From: Luteimonas suaedae
GTDB lineage: Bacteria > Pseudomonadota > Gammaproteobacteria > Xanthomonadales > Xanthomonadaceae
Direction: 5' to 3'
DNA: 64,000 nucleotides
NCBI RefSeq assembly: GCF_008312895.1
Contig: NZ_VSSP01000001.1
Coordinates: 434,001 to 498,000, forward strand
Part shown: one piece after another, positions 1 to 7,899 of the stretch
Layout of the letters: the number at the start of each line of letters is the position of its first letter
How positions within the stretch are numbered: position 1 is the stretch's first letter
The notes under the pieces: model-generated
What the model saw: only the letters and a program-made list of their open reading frames with translations
The model's database searches: none
Told to the model about the DNA's origin: nothing
Program-made: the position numbers and the translations under genes

Positions 1-266
1 ACGTCCGACAGCGCGGCCACGCGCAGTCGATAGAAGCGGGCGTCGTCGGGCCAGATCGGCGCCAGCCGTTCGACCCGGGCGAGGGCGGCGACTGGGTCAC
101 GCGCCTGCAGCAGAGCCTCGATCTCGGTGATCGCGGTCTCGCGGTCCGGAATGTGACCTGCCGTGTCATTTTGTGACGCTGCGGAGGCACACGTGCCGGC
201 GGACATCAGCCCGAGCAGGGCGCTCAGGGCCGCTGCCAGCGGCCTTCTGCAGAGGAATGGGGTCAT
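1..266 (-). CDS. Truncated exported protein, helical-repeat-like (3' end outside window)
   Basis: This reading frame opens at ATG 266 and runs off the left edge of the window after 88 codons. Residues 1-30 form a Sec-type signal peptide: a basic start (MTPFLCRRP), a hydrophobic core and a small-residue cleavage region near CASAA. The mature part is rich in Ala, Leu, Arg and Glu with spacing that resembles a tetratricopeptide-like helix pair, but too little is present to name a family. No good Shine-Dalgarno sequence precedes the ATG. A perfect CRP/Clp-type palindrome lies 28 bases upstream, so the gene is probably under catabolite or Clp control. Function unknown. Confidence 0.6.
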   Translation of the reverse strand, partial: MTPFLCRRPLAAALSALLGLMSAGTCASAASQNDTAGHIPDRETAITEIEALLQARDPVAALARVERLAPIWPDDARFYRLRVAALSD

Positions 267-294
267 GGGAGGTGAGAATCCGTGAGAAAAGGTG

Positions 295-316
295 AAATGT
301 GATTTCAGTCACATTT
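295..316. promoter_or_regulatory. CRP/Clp-type operator
   Basis: A perfect inverted repeat with the core TGTGA-N6-TCACA, extended by AAA on the left and TTT on the right, matches the classical CRP consensus and the Clp consensus of Xanthomonadaceae at every symmetric position. Its centre is about 39 bases upstream of the start codon of the truncated minus-strand gene, close enough for repression or for class II activation depending on the unknown transcription start. Confidence 0.8.
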
Positions 317-434
317 CTCAGGATCGTTGTAAGCACAGCCCATGCCAAGTTGCCCCGTTATCGACCGATCGCCGTAGCGCGGACCAGCGGAGCCGGGGAA
401 GGTGCGAGAAGACGTGGTGCCTAATGCGCGCGCG

Positions 435-468
435 CGAAAAACGAAAAAGCCGGCACGGAGGCCGGCTT
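435..468 (-). terminator. Rho-independent terminator of tRNA-Pro
   Basis: On the minus strand an 8-bp stem (AAGCCGGC/GCCGGCTT, 447-468) with a 6-base loop is followed by a T-rich tract (TTTTCGTTTTTCG). It starts 16 bases after the tRNA 3' end. Confidence 0.8.
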
Positions 469-483
469 GTTCACTGCAACGGT

Positions 484-560
484 TGGTCGGGGAGACAGGA
501 TTTGAACCTGCGACTTCTACGTCCCGAACGTAGCGCTCTACCAGGCTGAGCTACACCCCG
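484..560 (-). tRNA. tRNA-Pro (CGG)
   Basis: This 77-nt cloverleaf lies on the minus strand. It has a CGGGGTG acceptor strand, a D-arm with CTCAGCCTGGTAGAG, and an anticodon stem CTACG/CGTAG around loop TTCGGGA, giving anticodon CGG for codon CCG. The T-loop is GTTCGAATC and the 3' CCA is encoded. The acceptor stem has one apparent T-T mismatch at its sixth pair. Confidence 0.97.
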
Positions 561-576
561 ACTGGGCGAGCCGCGT

Positions 577-606
577 ATTGTAGTGACCGCTGCCCGGATC
601 GGGCAA
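577..606 (-). promoter_or_regulatory. Sigma-70 promoter of tRNA-Pro
   Basis: On the minus strand TTGCCC (606-601) and TACAAT (582-577) are separated by 18 bases, and the tRNA begins 17 bases downstream of the -10. It is a good match to the housekeeping consensus and is correctly placed for a stable RNA gene. Confidence 0.7.
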
Positions 607-788
607 GCCCGCATGTGTCTGAGCGGACCGGTCGATGTGCTGCGGCCGGGCCGGCCGGGAACGCGGTCCCCGCAACCGCCACGACGCACGTAGAGCCGAG
701 CTGGCTCGGCTATGGAGTCTCCGGAGCCGGTGCGGCGAAACGCGCTCCGCTCCACTAAACTGCCGCATTCGCATTACCGGAGCCCGTC

Positions 789-2159
789 TTGATCAAGCCG
801 CGTACCCCGCCGGGGGTCATGGAACTGCTGCCGCGCGACCAGATCGCGTTCCAGCGCATGCTCGATACCATCCGTCGCACCTTCGAGGCATTCGGCTTCC
901 TGCCGGTGGAGACGCCGGTGTTCGAGCTGTCCGACGTGTTGTTGACCAAGTCCGGCGGCGAGACCGAGCGGCAGGTGTATTTCGTGCAGTCCACCGGCGC
1001 CCTGGAGAAGCAAAGTGAAGGCCTGCCGGAACTGGCGCTGCGCTTCGACCTGACCGTGCCGCTGGCGCGCTACGTGGCCGAGCACGAGCGCGAACTGGCG
1101 TTCCCGTTCCGCCGCTACCAGATGCAGCGCGTGTACCGCGGTGAACGCGCGCAGCGCGGGCGTTTCCGCGAGTTCTACCAGTGCGACATCGACGTGATCG
1201 GCAAGGACACGCTATCGCCGCGCTATGACGCCGAGATCCCGGCGGTGATCCACGCCGTGTTCAAGGCGCTGGGCATCGGCGACTTCACCATCCAGATGAA
1301 CCACCGCAAGCTGCTGCGCGGGTTCTTCGAGGGGCTCGGCATCGAAGGCGCGCGCCAGGACCTGGTGCTGCGGGAGCTGGACAAACTCGACAAGCGCGGC
1401 GCCGATGCGGTGCGCGATACCCTGCTCGGGGAGGGTTTCGATCTCGCGCCGGAGGCGGCCGACCGGCTGCTGGCGTTCTCGCGAATACGTTCGCGCGACC
1501 ACGGCGATGCGCTGGCCAAACTCGCCGAACTGGGCCCCGGGACGCCGTCGTTCGAGCAGGGCCGCGACGAGCTGCGCGCGGCACTCGAGCGCCTGCGCGC
1601 GATGGGCGTGCCGGAGTCCGACTACGCCATCAACCTCTCGATCGCGCGCGGGCTCGACTATTACACCGGCATGGTCTACGAGACCGTACTGGACGCGCAC
1701 CCGCAGATCGGCTCGATCTGCTCCGGCGGCCGCTACGATGATCTCGCCGGCCACTACACGAAGTCGAAGTTGCCCGGCGTCGGCATCTCGATCGGCCTGA
1801 CCCGGCTGTTCTGGCAGCTGCGCGAGGCCGGCCTGGTCGACACCGCCGACAGCTCGGTCGACGTGCTGGTGGCGTTGCTCGACGATGCCGGTCTCGACCA
1901 TGCGCTGGCGCTGTCGCAGCGACTGCGCGCCGCCGGGCTCAACGTCGAAACCCAGCTCGAGCCGCGCAAGCTGGCCAAGCAGCTGCAGTACGCCGATCGC
2001 GCCGGGATCCGGTTCGTGGTGATCCGCGGCGAGGACGAGGCGACGCGCGACGCGGTGGCGGTGAAGGACCTGCGCCGCGGCGAGCAATTCGAAGCGGCCG
2101 AGGACGAGCTGGGCCGTACGCTGCTGGTCGAGCGCGAGCAGCTGCGCGCGCAGGGATGA
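789..2159 (+). CDS. hisS: Histidine--tRNA ligase
   Basis: Class II aminoacyl-tRNA synthetase that charges tRNA-His in the cytosol. The 456-residue product has the catalytic core at about 1-330: LRFDLT near 84, the motif-2 region [22 protein letters not shown] near 108-129, the histidine-binding signature GLDYYTG near 288, and SGGRYDDL after it. A C-terminal anticodon-binding domain covers about 350-456. The start is a TTG at 789, supported by GGAG at 779-782 with 6-base spacing; there is no in-frame ATG until codon 11, inside the conserved start of the domain. The next gene degrades histidine, an unusual neighbour; a palindromic repeat separates them, so they need not share a transcript. Confidence 0.96.
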   Translation: MIKPRTPPGVMELLPRDQIAFQRMLDTIRRTFEAFGFLPVETPVFELSDVLLTKSGGETERQVYFVQSTGALEKQSEGLPELALRFDLTVPLARYVAEHERELAFPFRRYQMQRVYRGERAQRGRFREFYQCDIDVIGKDTLSPRYDAEIPAVIHAVFKALGIGDFTIQMNHRKLLRGFFEGLGIEGARQDLVLRELDKLDKRGADAVRDTLLGEGFDLAPEAADRLLAFSRIRSRDHGDALAKLAELGPGTPSFEQGRDELRAALERLRAMGVPESDYAINLSIARGLDYYTGMVYETVLDAHPQIGSICSGGRYDDLAGHYTKSKLPGVGISIGLTRLFWQLREAGLVDTADSSVDVLVALLDDAGLDHALALSQRLRAAGLNVETQLEPRKLAKQLQYADRAGIRFVVIRGEDEATRDAVAVKDLRRGEQFEAAEDELGRTLLVEREQLRAQG

Positions 2160-2165
2160 AGCGCC

Positions 2166-2249
2166 TGTAGGAGGGGCTTCAGCCCCGGCCATCACTGGTC
2201 GCGAAAACGCGTGGGGTCGCGGCTGAAGCCGCTCCTACAAGCGCAGTTC
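2166..2249. repeat. Intergenic inverted repeat, GGCTTCAGCC family
   Basis: Outer arms TGTAGGAGGGGCTTCAGCC and its near-complement (ending GCTCCTACA) enclose about 45 bases. The same family recurs at 33558-33688 and 54591-54737, always between genes, which marks it as a REP/REPIN-type dispersed element. Confidence 0.8.
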
Positions 2250-2281
2250 CTTTCCATGAGCAATGCAGGTAGGCAGTCAAC

Positions 2282-4195
2282 ATGAAATGCGTTCTTCTCG
2301 ACGGCAGATCGCTCACCCGCGCGCAGCTGGTGGACGTCGCCAACGGCGCCGGCGTCGAACTCGATGCCGAGGCGTTGCGGGCGGTCGCCCGCGCCGCCGA
2401 CTTCCTCGCCGAGCAGGTGCGCCGCGAGGAACCGATCTATGGCGTCTCCACCGGCTTCGGTAGCAATGCCGACAAGCTGCTCGGCGCGCACCCGCTGCGC
2501 GACGAGCTTCCGGGCACGCTGCCGTCAGGCCGCTCGCTGCACGCCGAGCTGCAGCAGAACCTGATCGTCAGCCACGCCGTCTGCGTCGGCGAGCCGATGG
2601 CGGCCGACGTGGTGCGGGCGATGCTGTGCATCCGCATCAACACCCTGCTCAAGGGCCATTCCGGTATCCGCGTCTGTACCCTGCAGGCGCTCGCCGCGAT
2701 GCTCAACGCCGGCGTGGTGCCGGTGGTGCCGTCGTTGGGGTCGGTCGGCGCCTCCGGCGACCTGGCGCCACTGTCGCACCTGGCGATCGTGCTGCTCGGC
2801 GGCGGCGAGGCGGTCTACGAGGACGAGCGCATGCCCGGCGCCGAGGCGCTGCGGCGCGCCGGTCTGGCGCCGGTCACGCTGTCGTACAAGGAAGGGCTGG
2901 CGCTGAACAACGGCACCGCGCAGATGCTGGCGATGGGCGTGCTCGCGCTCGCGCGCCTGGAGGACCTGCTCGACACCGCCGACCTGGCCGCGGCGATGAC
3001 CGTCGATGCCTTTGCCGGCCGCCTGGGCGCCTTCGCCGAGGAGGTGCATGCGCTGCGTCCGCATCCGGGCCAGGTGGAGGTGGCCGCGCGCCTGCGTGCG
3101 CTGCTGGCGGGATCGACCCTGACCGACATCGCCTATCACCTGGTGCCGAAGTTCCGCTTCTGGCTGCCGGGCAGCTGGGACACGCCCGAGGCGCAGCAGC
3201 TGCGCTTCGACATCGGCTGGGACTGGGTGCCGGCCGACCAGCGCCACGGCCGCGAGAAGTTCTACCAGCGCTTCAAGCCGTTCCGCGGCGGCAAGAAGCA
3301 CCAGCCGCAGGACAGCTACTCGCTGCGTTGCGTGCCGCAGGTGCACGGCGCCGTGCGCGATGCGGTGGCGCAGGCGGCGCGCGTGCTCGACATCGAGCTC
3401 AACGCGGTCACCGACAACCCGCTGGTGTTCCCCGACCGCAAGGCCGAGCACGTGGAACAGCAGGTGATCTCGGCCGGACACTTCCACGGCATGCCGCTGG
3501 CGCTGGCGCTGGCCTACGTGAAGGCGGCGATCCCGGTGCTGGCGTCGATCTCCGAGCGCCGCCTCAACAAGCTGGTCGACTCCGCTACCAGCGACGGCCT
3601 GCCGGCGTTCCTGATCGGCAACGAGGACGGTACCGAATCCGGACTGATGATCGTGCAGTACACCGCCGCAGCGATCGTCAACGACCTCGCCACCCACGCG
3701 CATCCGGCCAGCGTGTATTCGGTGCCGACCAGCGCCAATGCCGAGGACCATGTCTCGATGGGCGCCAACGAGGCACGCCACGTGCTGGCGATGGCGGACG
3801 ATCTGGGCAAGGTGCTGGCGCTGGAACTGCAGACCGCCGCACAGGCACTGGATTTCCGCAGCGACATGATCAATGCCGCGCGCGACCTGGCGCGACGCAG
3901 CGACGCCGCCGCCTTCGCCGCCAAGGTGCAGGGCGCCCCCCCCGAGGGCCACCGCCATCGCGCGCAGTTCCTCGCCGAGGTCGAGGCACTGCGCGCCGAG
4001 TTGGCCGCGGCCGACACCTTCCATCCCGGCGCCGCCGTTGCCGCCGCACACGCGGTACTGCGCACGCGCATTCCGTTCCTCGATCGCGACCGCGCCCTCG
4101 ACGGCGAAGTGGCCGAGGCGGTGCGCCTGGCGGAGGACGGCTCGCTGCTGGCGGCCGCGTGCCGCACGGAGGCAATCGCCGGACGCGACGTTTGA
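2282..4195 (+). CDS. hutH: Histidine ammonia-lyase (enlarged form)
   Basis: Member of the MIO-dependent aromatic amino acid lyase family, predicted to deaminate histidine to urocanate. Visible family marks are YGVSTGFGS near residue 53, the self-cyclising Ala-Ser-Gly triad in GASGDLAPL near 157-159, and the downstream FHG and SYSLRC motifs. The substrate-selecting pair near 96-97 is Ser-His (IVSHAV), as in histidine lyases rather than Phe-Leu or His-Leu of PAL/TAL. At 637 residues it is about 125 longer than ordinary HutH. Much of the excess is one Trp/Phe-rich insertion near 279-343, placed just before SYSLRC. No hutU, hutI or hutG is adjacent. A C8 run at 3936-3943 lies near the 3' end. Identity as HutH is good; the role of the insertion is unknown. 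Confidence 0.85.
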   Translation: MKCVLLDGRSLTRAQLVDVANGAGVELDAEALRAVARAADFLAEQVRREEPIYGVSTGFGSNADKLLGAHPLRDELPGTLPSGRSLHAELQQNLIVSHAVCVGEPMAADVVRAMLCIRINTLLKGHSGIRVCTLQALAAMLNAGVVPVVPSLGSVGASGDLAPLSHLAIVLLGGGEAVYEDERMPGAEALRRAGLAPVTLSYKEGLALNNGTAQMLAMGVLALARLEDLLDTADLAAAMTVDAFAGRLGAFAEEVHALRPHPGQVEVAARLRALLAGSTLTDIAYHLVPKFRFWLPGSWDTPEAQQLRFDIGWDWVPADQRHGREKFYQRFKPFRGGKKHQPQDSYSLRCVPQVHGAVRDAVAQAARVLDIELNAVTDNPLVFPDRKAEHVEQQVISAGHFHGMPLALALAYVKAAIPVLASISERRLNKLVDSATSDGLPAFLIGNEDGTESGLMIVQYTAAAIVNDLATHAHPASVYSVPTSANAEDHVSMGANEARHVLAMADDLGKVLALELQTAAQALDFRSDMINAARDLARRSDAAAFAAKVQGAPPEGHRHRAQFLAEVEALRAELAAADTFHPGAAVAAAHAVLRTRIPFLDRDRALDGEVAEAVRLAEDGSLLAAACRTEAIAGRDV

Positions 4196-4572
4196 ACCTG
4201 CCGCTGCACCTGGGCTGGCTCGGCGCGTTCGAGGCCGGACTGATCGCGCTGGCAATCGGCGTGCTGCTCTATGGCGTATTCCACGCCCTTGGCGAGCGCT
4301 TCGGCTGGAACCCTGGGCACGCCATCGGCTGGGCCTGCCTGTCCGCCATCGCCGTGGCCGCGGGGATCGACACCTGGAATCTGTTCTACCTCGGCGTGGT
4401 CAGACTCGAATCGCCGGTCTATGCACGGATCGCACTGTCGAAGATCCATGACGCCGACGGCCTCGGCGCCCGGGTGATGATGGAGATCCTCGGCGCGCTG
4501 ACCGGCGTGGCACTGGCGTGGATGACGATGCAGGCGAGGACGGCAAGGCGCGATCGCGACCGTAGAACCTAA
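4192..4572 (+). CDS. Small three-helix membrane protein coupled to hutH
   Basis: This 126-residue protein starts at TTG 4192, overlapping the hutH stop by 4 bases (TTGA), a strong sign of translational coupling. Hydrophobic segments near residues 10-33, 45-63 and 98-117 predict three membrane helices; the C-terminus is basic (RTARRDRDRR). A conserved-looking loop holds a DTWNLFYLGVV stretch. I do not recognise a named family. The coupling suggests work related to the lyase, such as membrane recruitment or handling of its product, but this is inference only. Confidence 0.7.
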   Translation: MNLPLHLGWLGAFEAGLIALAIGVLLYGVFHALGERFGWNPGHAIGWACLSAIAVAAGIDTWNLFYLGVVRLESPVYARIALSKIHDADGLGARVMMEILGALTGVALAWMTMQARTARRDRDRRT

Positions 4573-5258
4573 AGTCGGTTGAGTGCGGCGCGACTCGACG
4601 GGGCTTCGCGAAGGGCGCCTTCGGTTTGGCGCGGGGGGCGTGAGCCGCGCTGCGGGGATTGCTTCGCCCTTCGGTCGCGCCAAGTAGATCTTTCCGCCGC
4701 AACGAAGTCGCGCCGTCGCCACGGGGCAGCGCCAATGAATCGCCGCGTCATGCTGTTCCTGACCGAAACGCCCGCCTTTGGTCTGCTGCGCCGAGGCGGG
4801 AGACGCGCCGCGGGGATTGCTCCGCCCTTCGGTCCGGCCATCCATGGCCGGACTCAGGGCCGCTGCACATCCCTGTGCAGCTCTCCGCAACCCCCGCGGC
4901 ACGTCTCCCGCTCCAGCCATTGTCGGCTTCGGTGGGAGGGCTTTCGAGCATCCGATAGCGAATTGCCGGTGCGGCGTCCGGGCCGGGGTATGCGGATAGC
5001 AGGCCAGGGATGGCCTGCGGCGGCGAGTCCGCCATGGATGGCGGACCGAGCCGGGGAGCATGCCCCGGGCCGGGCGCCGCTGACTCCGAAGCCCGCGAAT
5101 CCAGGCTTTCTTGACACGAAGAACGGCTCCGATGGCAAGCCGCACTATCGAAATCGCGACGAATGCCCAGGTGCGGCTATCCCGCGATGAAAACTGGAAG
5201 CTCTTGCAACGGCCGTCTTAGGCGCAGCCCAGTCCGATGAACAATTCTGGTGTGGAGC
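4573..5258. other. Gene-free interval with short direct and inverted repeats
   Basis: No frame here has the composition or start signals of a gene. The stretch holds two near-identical copies of GGGGATTGCTTCGCCCTTCGG (4656-4676 and 4813-4833, one mismatch) and the tetraloop hairpin cluster listed separately. A stretch of lower GC content near 5110-5250 leads into the promoter of the TrpR-like gene. Confidence 0.6.
4832..5046. repeat. Cluster of four tetraloop hairpins
   Basis: Four perfect stem-loops lie within 215 bases: 4832-4853 (9-bp stem, loop TCCA), 4862-4881 (8-bp stem, loop TCCC), 5000-5017 (7-bp stem, loop GGGA) and 5027-5046 (8-bp stem, loop TGGA). All are closed by an A-T pair, so each has the core CA-TCCM-TG on one strand although the stems differ completely. 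Function unknown. Confidence 0.7.
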
Positions 5259-5286
5259 TTGACGGTCGCCCCCGAGTCTGCATAAT
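5259..5286 (+). promoter_or_regulatory. Sigma-70 promoter of the histidine operon
   Basis: TTGACG at 5259-5264 and CATAAT at 5281-5286 are 16 bases apart. The -10 lies 27 bases before the ATG of the TrpR-like gene that heads the operon. Confidence 0.75.
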
Positions 5287-5290
5287 GAAC

Positions 5291-5300
5291 TAACGCGTTA
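5291..5300. promoter_or_regulatory. Candidate operator of the TrpR-like regulator
   Basis: A perfect 10-bp palindrome, TAACGCGTTA, lies just after the -10 and inside a wider CTAA...TTAG arrangement (5290-5309). A repressor bound here would cover the transcription start, so autoregulation by the TrpR-like product is plausible. This is inferred from position and symmetry only. Confidence 0.5.
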
Positions 5301-5313
5301 ATACATTAGACCG

Positions 5314-5640
5314 ATGAAGCAGCGCCCCGATCCATTGCCGAAACAGGATGCCGACGCCTCGTTCAGGGCGCTGGCGAAGGCGCTGGCCGCGCTGGAGCGG
5401 CCGGACGAGGTGGCGGCGTTCCTGCGCGACCTGTGCACGCCGGCCGAGATCGAGGCGATGACCGATCGCTGGCGGGTGGTGCCGCTGCTGCTGCAGGGCG
5501 TGCCGTATCGTGAGATTCACGAGCGCACCCGGGTCAGCGTGACCACGATCGGTCGCGTCGCGCGCACGATCGAGCACGGCACCGGCGGCTATGCGGCCGC
5601 CGCACGCCGGCAGTTTCCCCGTCTCGCCGCTTCCCATTGA
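5314..5640 (+). CDS. TrpR/YerC-family transcriptional regulator
   Basis: This 108-residue all-helical protein belongs to the TrpR/YerC (YecD) superfamily. The core [29 protein letters not shown] is followed by the helix-turn-helix [18 protein letters not shown] near residues 69-88. It heads the histidine operon: its stop is 10 bases before hisG, and a promoter with a palindrome precedes it. Relatives in Xanthomonadaceae occupy the same position, which suggests that it represses the his genes, perhaps with a small-molecule corepressor. The corepressor cannot be read from the sequence. Confidence 0.85.
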   Translation: MKQRPDPLPKQDADASFRALAKALAALERPDEVAAFLRDLCTPAEIEAMTDRWRVVPLLLQGVPYREIHERTRVSVTTIGRVARTIEHGTGGYAAAARRQFPRLAASH

Positions 5641-5650
5641 ACGGACCGCC

Positions 5651-6565
5651 ATGAGCCCTCCCGCCGCCAAGGCGGTGCGCGACCGCCTGCGCATCGCCAT
5701 CCAGAAAAGCGGACGCCTCGGTGAGCCGTCGCGCGCGCTGCTGACCGCCTGCGGGCTCGACTGGCGCGAGAGCCGCGATCGCCTGTTCTGCTACGGCGAA
5801 TCGTTGCCGGTCGATCTGCTGCTGGTGCGCGACGACGACATCCCGGGCCTGCTGGCCGACGGCGTCTGCGACCTGGGCATCGTCGGCCGCAACGTGCTCG
5901 ACGAGCAGACCGCCGAGCGCGAGCAGGCCGGCACTGTGCCGGTGGCGAAGGAACTCCGCGCGCTCGGCTTCGGCGGCTGTCGGCTCGATATCGCGGTCCC
6001 CGACGACTGGGACTGGCAGGGGCCGGAACAGCTGCGCGGCTGTCGTATCGCCAGCAGTTATCCGCAGCTGCTGCGGCGCTGGCTGGCCGGGCAGGGGATC
6101 GATGCCGAGGTGGTGATGCTGTCCGGTTCGGTCGAGATCGCGCCGCGCCTGGGCCAGGCCGATGCCGTCTGCGACCTGGTCTCCAGCGGCGCGACGCTGG
6201 CGGCCAACCAGCTCAAGCCGGTGCTGACACTGCTGCGCAGCGAAGCGGTGCTGGCCGGGCCGGTTGCGCCGTTTGCCGACGCGCGCGCCGAGTTGATGCA
6301 GCTGCTGTTGCGGCGCATGGACGGGGTGTTGCGGCTCCGGCACAGCCGTCTGCTGCTGTTCCAGGCCGAACGCGCCGCCATGCCCGCCCTGATCGAACTG
6401 CTCCCGGATGCCGAGCCGCCCACCGTGTTGCAGGTCGACGGCGGCGACACGCTGGCGCTACAGGCGCTGTGCCACGGCGCGATGACCTGGCAGCGACTGG
6501 AGGACCTGCGCCACGCCGGCGCGCGCAGCTTGATGGTGCTGCCGGTGGAGAGGACCCTGGCATGA
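5651..6565 (+). CDS. hisG: ATP phosphoribosyltransferase (long form)
   Basis: Catalyses the first committed step of histidine synthesis, joining ATP and PRPP. The 304-residue length and the C-terminal domain (about 225-304) mark it as the long HisG, which carries its own allosteric histidine-binding domain and needs no HisZ. Visible family marks include IAIQKSGRL near the start, LGIVGRNVL, and the PRPP-site region [18 protein letters not shown] stretch near 177-187. The ATG at 5651 was preferred over an upstream in-frame start because it follows the regulator stop directly. Its stop overlaps hisD by 4 bases. Confidence 0.95.
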   Translation: MSPPAAKAVRDRLRIAIQKSGRLGEPSRALLTACGLDWRESRDRLFCYGESLPVDLLLVRDDDIPGLLADGVCDLGIVGRNVLDEQTAEREQAGTVPVAKELRALGFGGCRLDIAVPDDWDWQGPEQLRGCRIASSYPQLLRRWLAGQGIDAEVVMLSGSVEIAPRLGQADAVCDLVSSGATLAANQLKPVLTLLRSEAVLAGPVAPFADARAELMQLLLRRMDGVLRLRHSRLLLFQAERAAMPALIELLPDAEPPTVLQVDGGDTLALQALCHGAMTWQRLEDLRHAGARSLMVLPVERTLA

Positions 6566-7899
6566 ACGGTTCGCCGGTCCGCCGCCTGCGCTGGTCGGCG
6601 CTCGACGACGGCGCCCGCGCGCAGGCGCTGGCACGCCCGGTGCGCGCGACCGGGGAGGCCACGCGCAACGACGTCGCCGCCCTGGTCGAGGACGTGCGCC
6701 GTCGCGGCGACGTGGCATTGCGCGAGATCACCGAACGGCTCGAAGGCGTCGCCCTGCAGGCGTTCGAGGTCGGCGCGGAGGAGTTCGCGCGGGCCGAGGC
6801 CGCGGTCGAGCCCGGGTTGCGGCGCGCGATGGCAGAGGCCGTCGCTCGCATCGAGGCCTTCCACCGCGCCGGCATGGTGCCGGGGTACGCGATCGAGACC
6901 GCGCCCGGCGTGGTCTGCGAGCGCGTCGTGCGCGCGATCGCGCGGGTCGGCCTGTACGTGCCCGCCGGCAGTGCGCCGCTGCCGTCGACCGCGTTGATGC
7001 TCGGGGTGCCGGCGCGCCTGGCCGGCTGCCGCGAGGTGCTGCTGTGCACGCCGCCACGCGCCGACGGCAGTGCCGATCCGGCGGTGCTGGTGGCGGCGCG
7101 CCTGACCGGCGTGCGGCGCGTGTTCAAGCTCGGCGGTGCCCAGGCGATCGCGGCGATGGCGCTGGGCAGCGGCAGCGTGCCGAAGTGCGACAAGCTGTTC
7201 GGCCCTGGTAATGCCTGGGTGACCGAGGCCAAGCGGCAGCTGGCGCACTCCGGCGCGGTGGCCATCGACATGCCGGCAGGGCCGTCCGAGGTGATGGTGA
7301 TCGCCGACGCCGGCGCCGACCCCGGCTTCGTCGCCGCCGACCTGCTGTCGCAGGCCGAGCACGGTCCGGATTCGCAGGTGCTGCTGCTGTCTGATGATGC
7401 CGCGCTGCTGGATGCGGTCGAGCGCGCACTGGCGACGCAGTTGCCGGCGTTGCCGCGGGCAGACATCGCCGCGCGCGCGCTGGCGCAGTCGCGGCTGGTC
7501 GAGGTCGACGTCCTCGATGACGCCTTCGCGATCAGTAATGCCTATGCGCCCGAGCACCTGATCCTGGCGCTGCGCGAGCCGCGGCGTTGGCTCGACCGCG
7601 TCGAGGCGGCGGGTTCGGTGTTCCTCGGCGACTACACGCCCGAGGCGCTGGGCGACTACTGCAGCGGCACCAACCACGTGCTCCCGACCGACGGCGCCGC
7701 GCGTGCCTGCAGCGGCCTTGGCGTCGCCAGCTTCCAGAACTTCATCAGCGTGCAGTCGGCCTCGCGCCAGGGCATCGCCGGCATCGGCGCCTGCGCGGTG
7801 ACGCTGGCCGAGGCCGAGGGCCTGGAGGCGCACGCGAACGCGGTGCGGCTGCGCCTGCGCGGTACTGCGGCGGAGTCGAAGGTGGGGGCGCCGGCATGA
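6562..7899 (+). CDS. hisD: Histidinol dehydrogenase
   Basis: Zinc- and NAD-dependent enzyme that oxidises histidinol to histidine in two steps at the end of the pathway. The 445-residue product shows [43 protein letters not shown] and [10 protein letters not shown], which include the zinc and catalytic His/Glu ligands, with [11 protein letters not shown] near the C-terminus. The start ATG overlaps the hisG stop (ATGA). The stop overlaps hisC in the same way, so translation is coupled through the operon. Confidence 0.97.
   Translation: MNGSPVRRLRWSALDDGARAQALARPVRATGEATRNDVAALVEDVRRRGDVALREITERLEGVALQAFEVGAEEFARAEAAVEPGLRRAMAEAVARIEAFHRAGMVPGYAIETAPGVVCERVVRAIARVGLYVPAGSAPLPSTALMLGVPARLAGCREVLLCTPPRADGSADPAVLVAARLTGVRRVFKLGGAQAIAAMALGSGSVPKCDKLFGPGNAWVTEAKRQLAHSGAVAIDMPAGPSEVMVIADAGADPGFVAADLLSQAEHGPDSQVLLLSDDAALLDAVERALATQLPALPRADIAARALAQSRLVEVDVLDDAFAISNAYAPEHLILALREPRRWLDRVEAAGSVFLGDYTPEALGDYCSGTNHVLPTDGAARACSGLGVASFQNFISVQSASRQGIAGIGACAVTLAEAEGLEAHANAVRLRLRGTAAESKVGAPA

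Noticed and set aside
471..1018. Several short open frames over tRNA-Pro and the hisS start
   Set aside because: They cross a clear tRNA gene, its promoter and the hisS start, and have no ribosome-binding site or recognisable domain.
2282..4195. Assignment of the lyase to an aryl polyene/xanthomonadin pigment cluster
   Set aside because: No ketosynthase, acyl carrier protein or other pigment genes are near, and the selectivity residues are Ser-His as in histidine lyases.
2626..4572. A 648-codon open frame overlapping hutH in another frame
   Set aside because: It is Arg/Ala/Gly-rich third-position noise typical of high-GC DNA. Only its last 127 codons (4192-4572) have gene-like hydrophobic composition and were kept as the small membrane protein.
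4569..5190. Overlapping frames of 70-200 codons in the gap before the his promoter
   Set aside because: Composition is that of shadow frames (Arg/Pro/Ala-rich, basic on both strands), they contain the hairpin cluster, and no start signal or family is visible.
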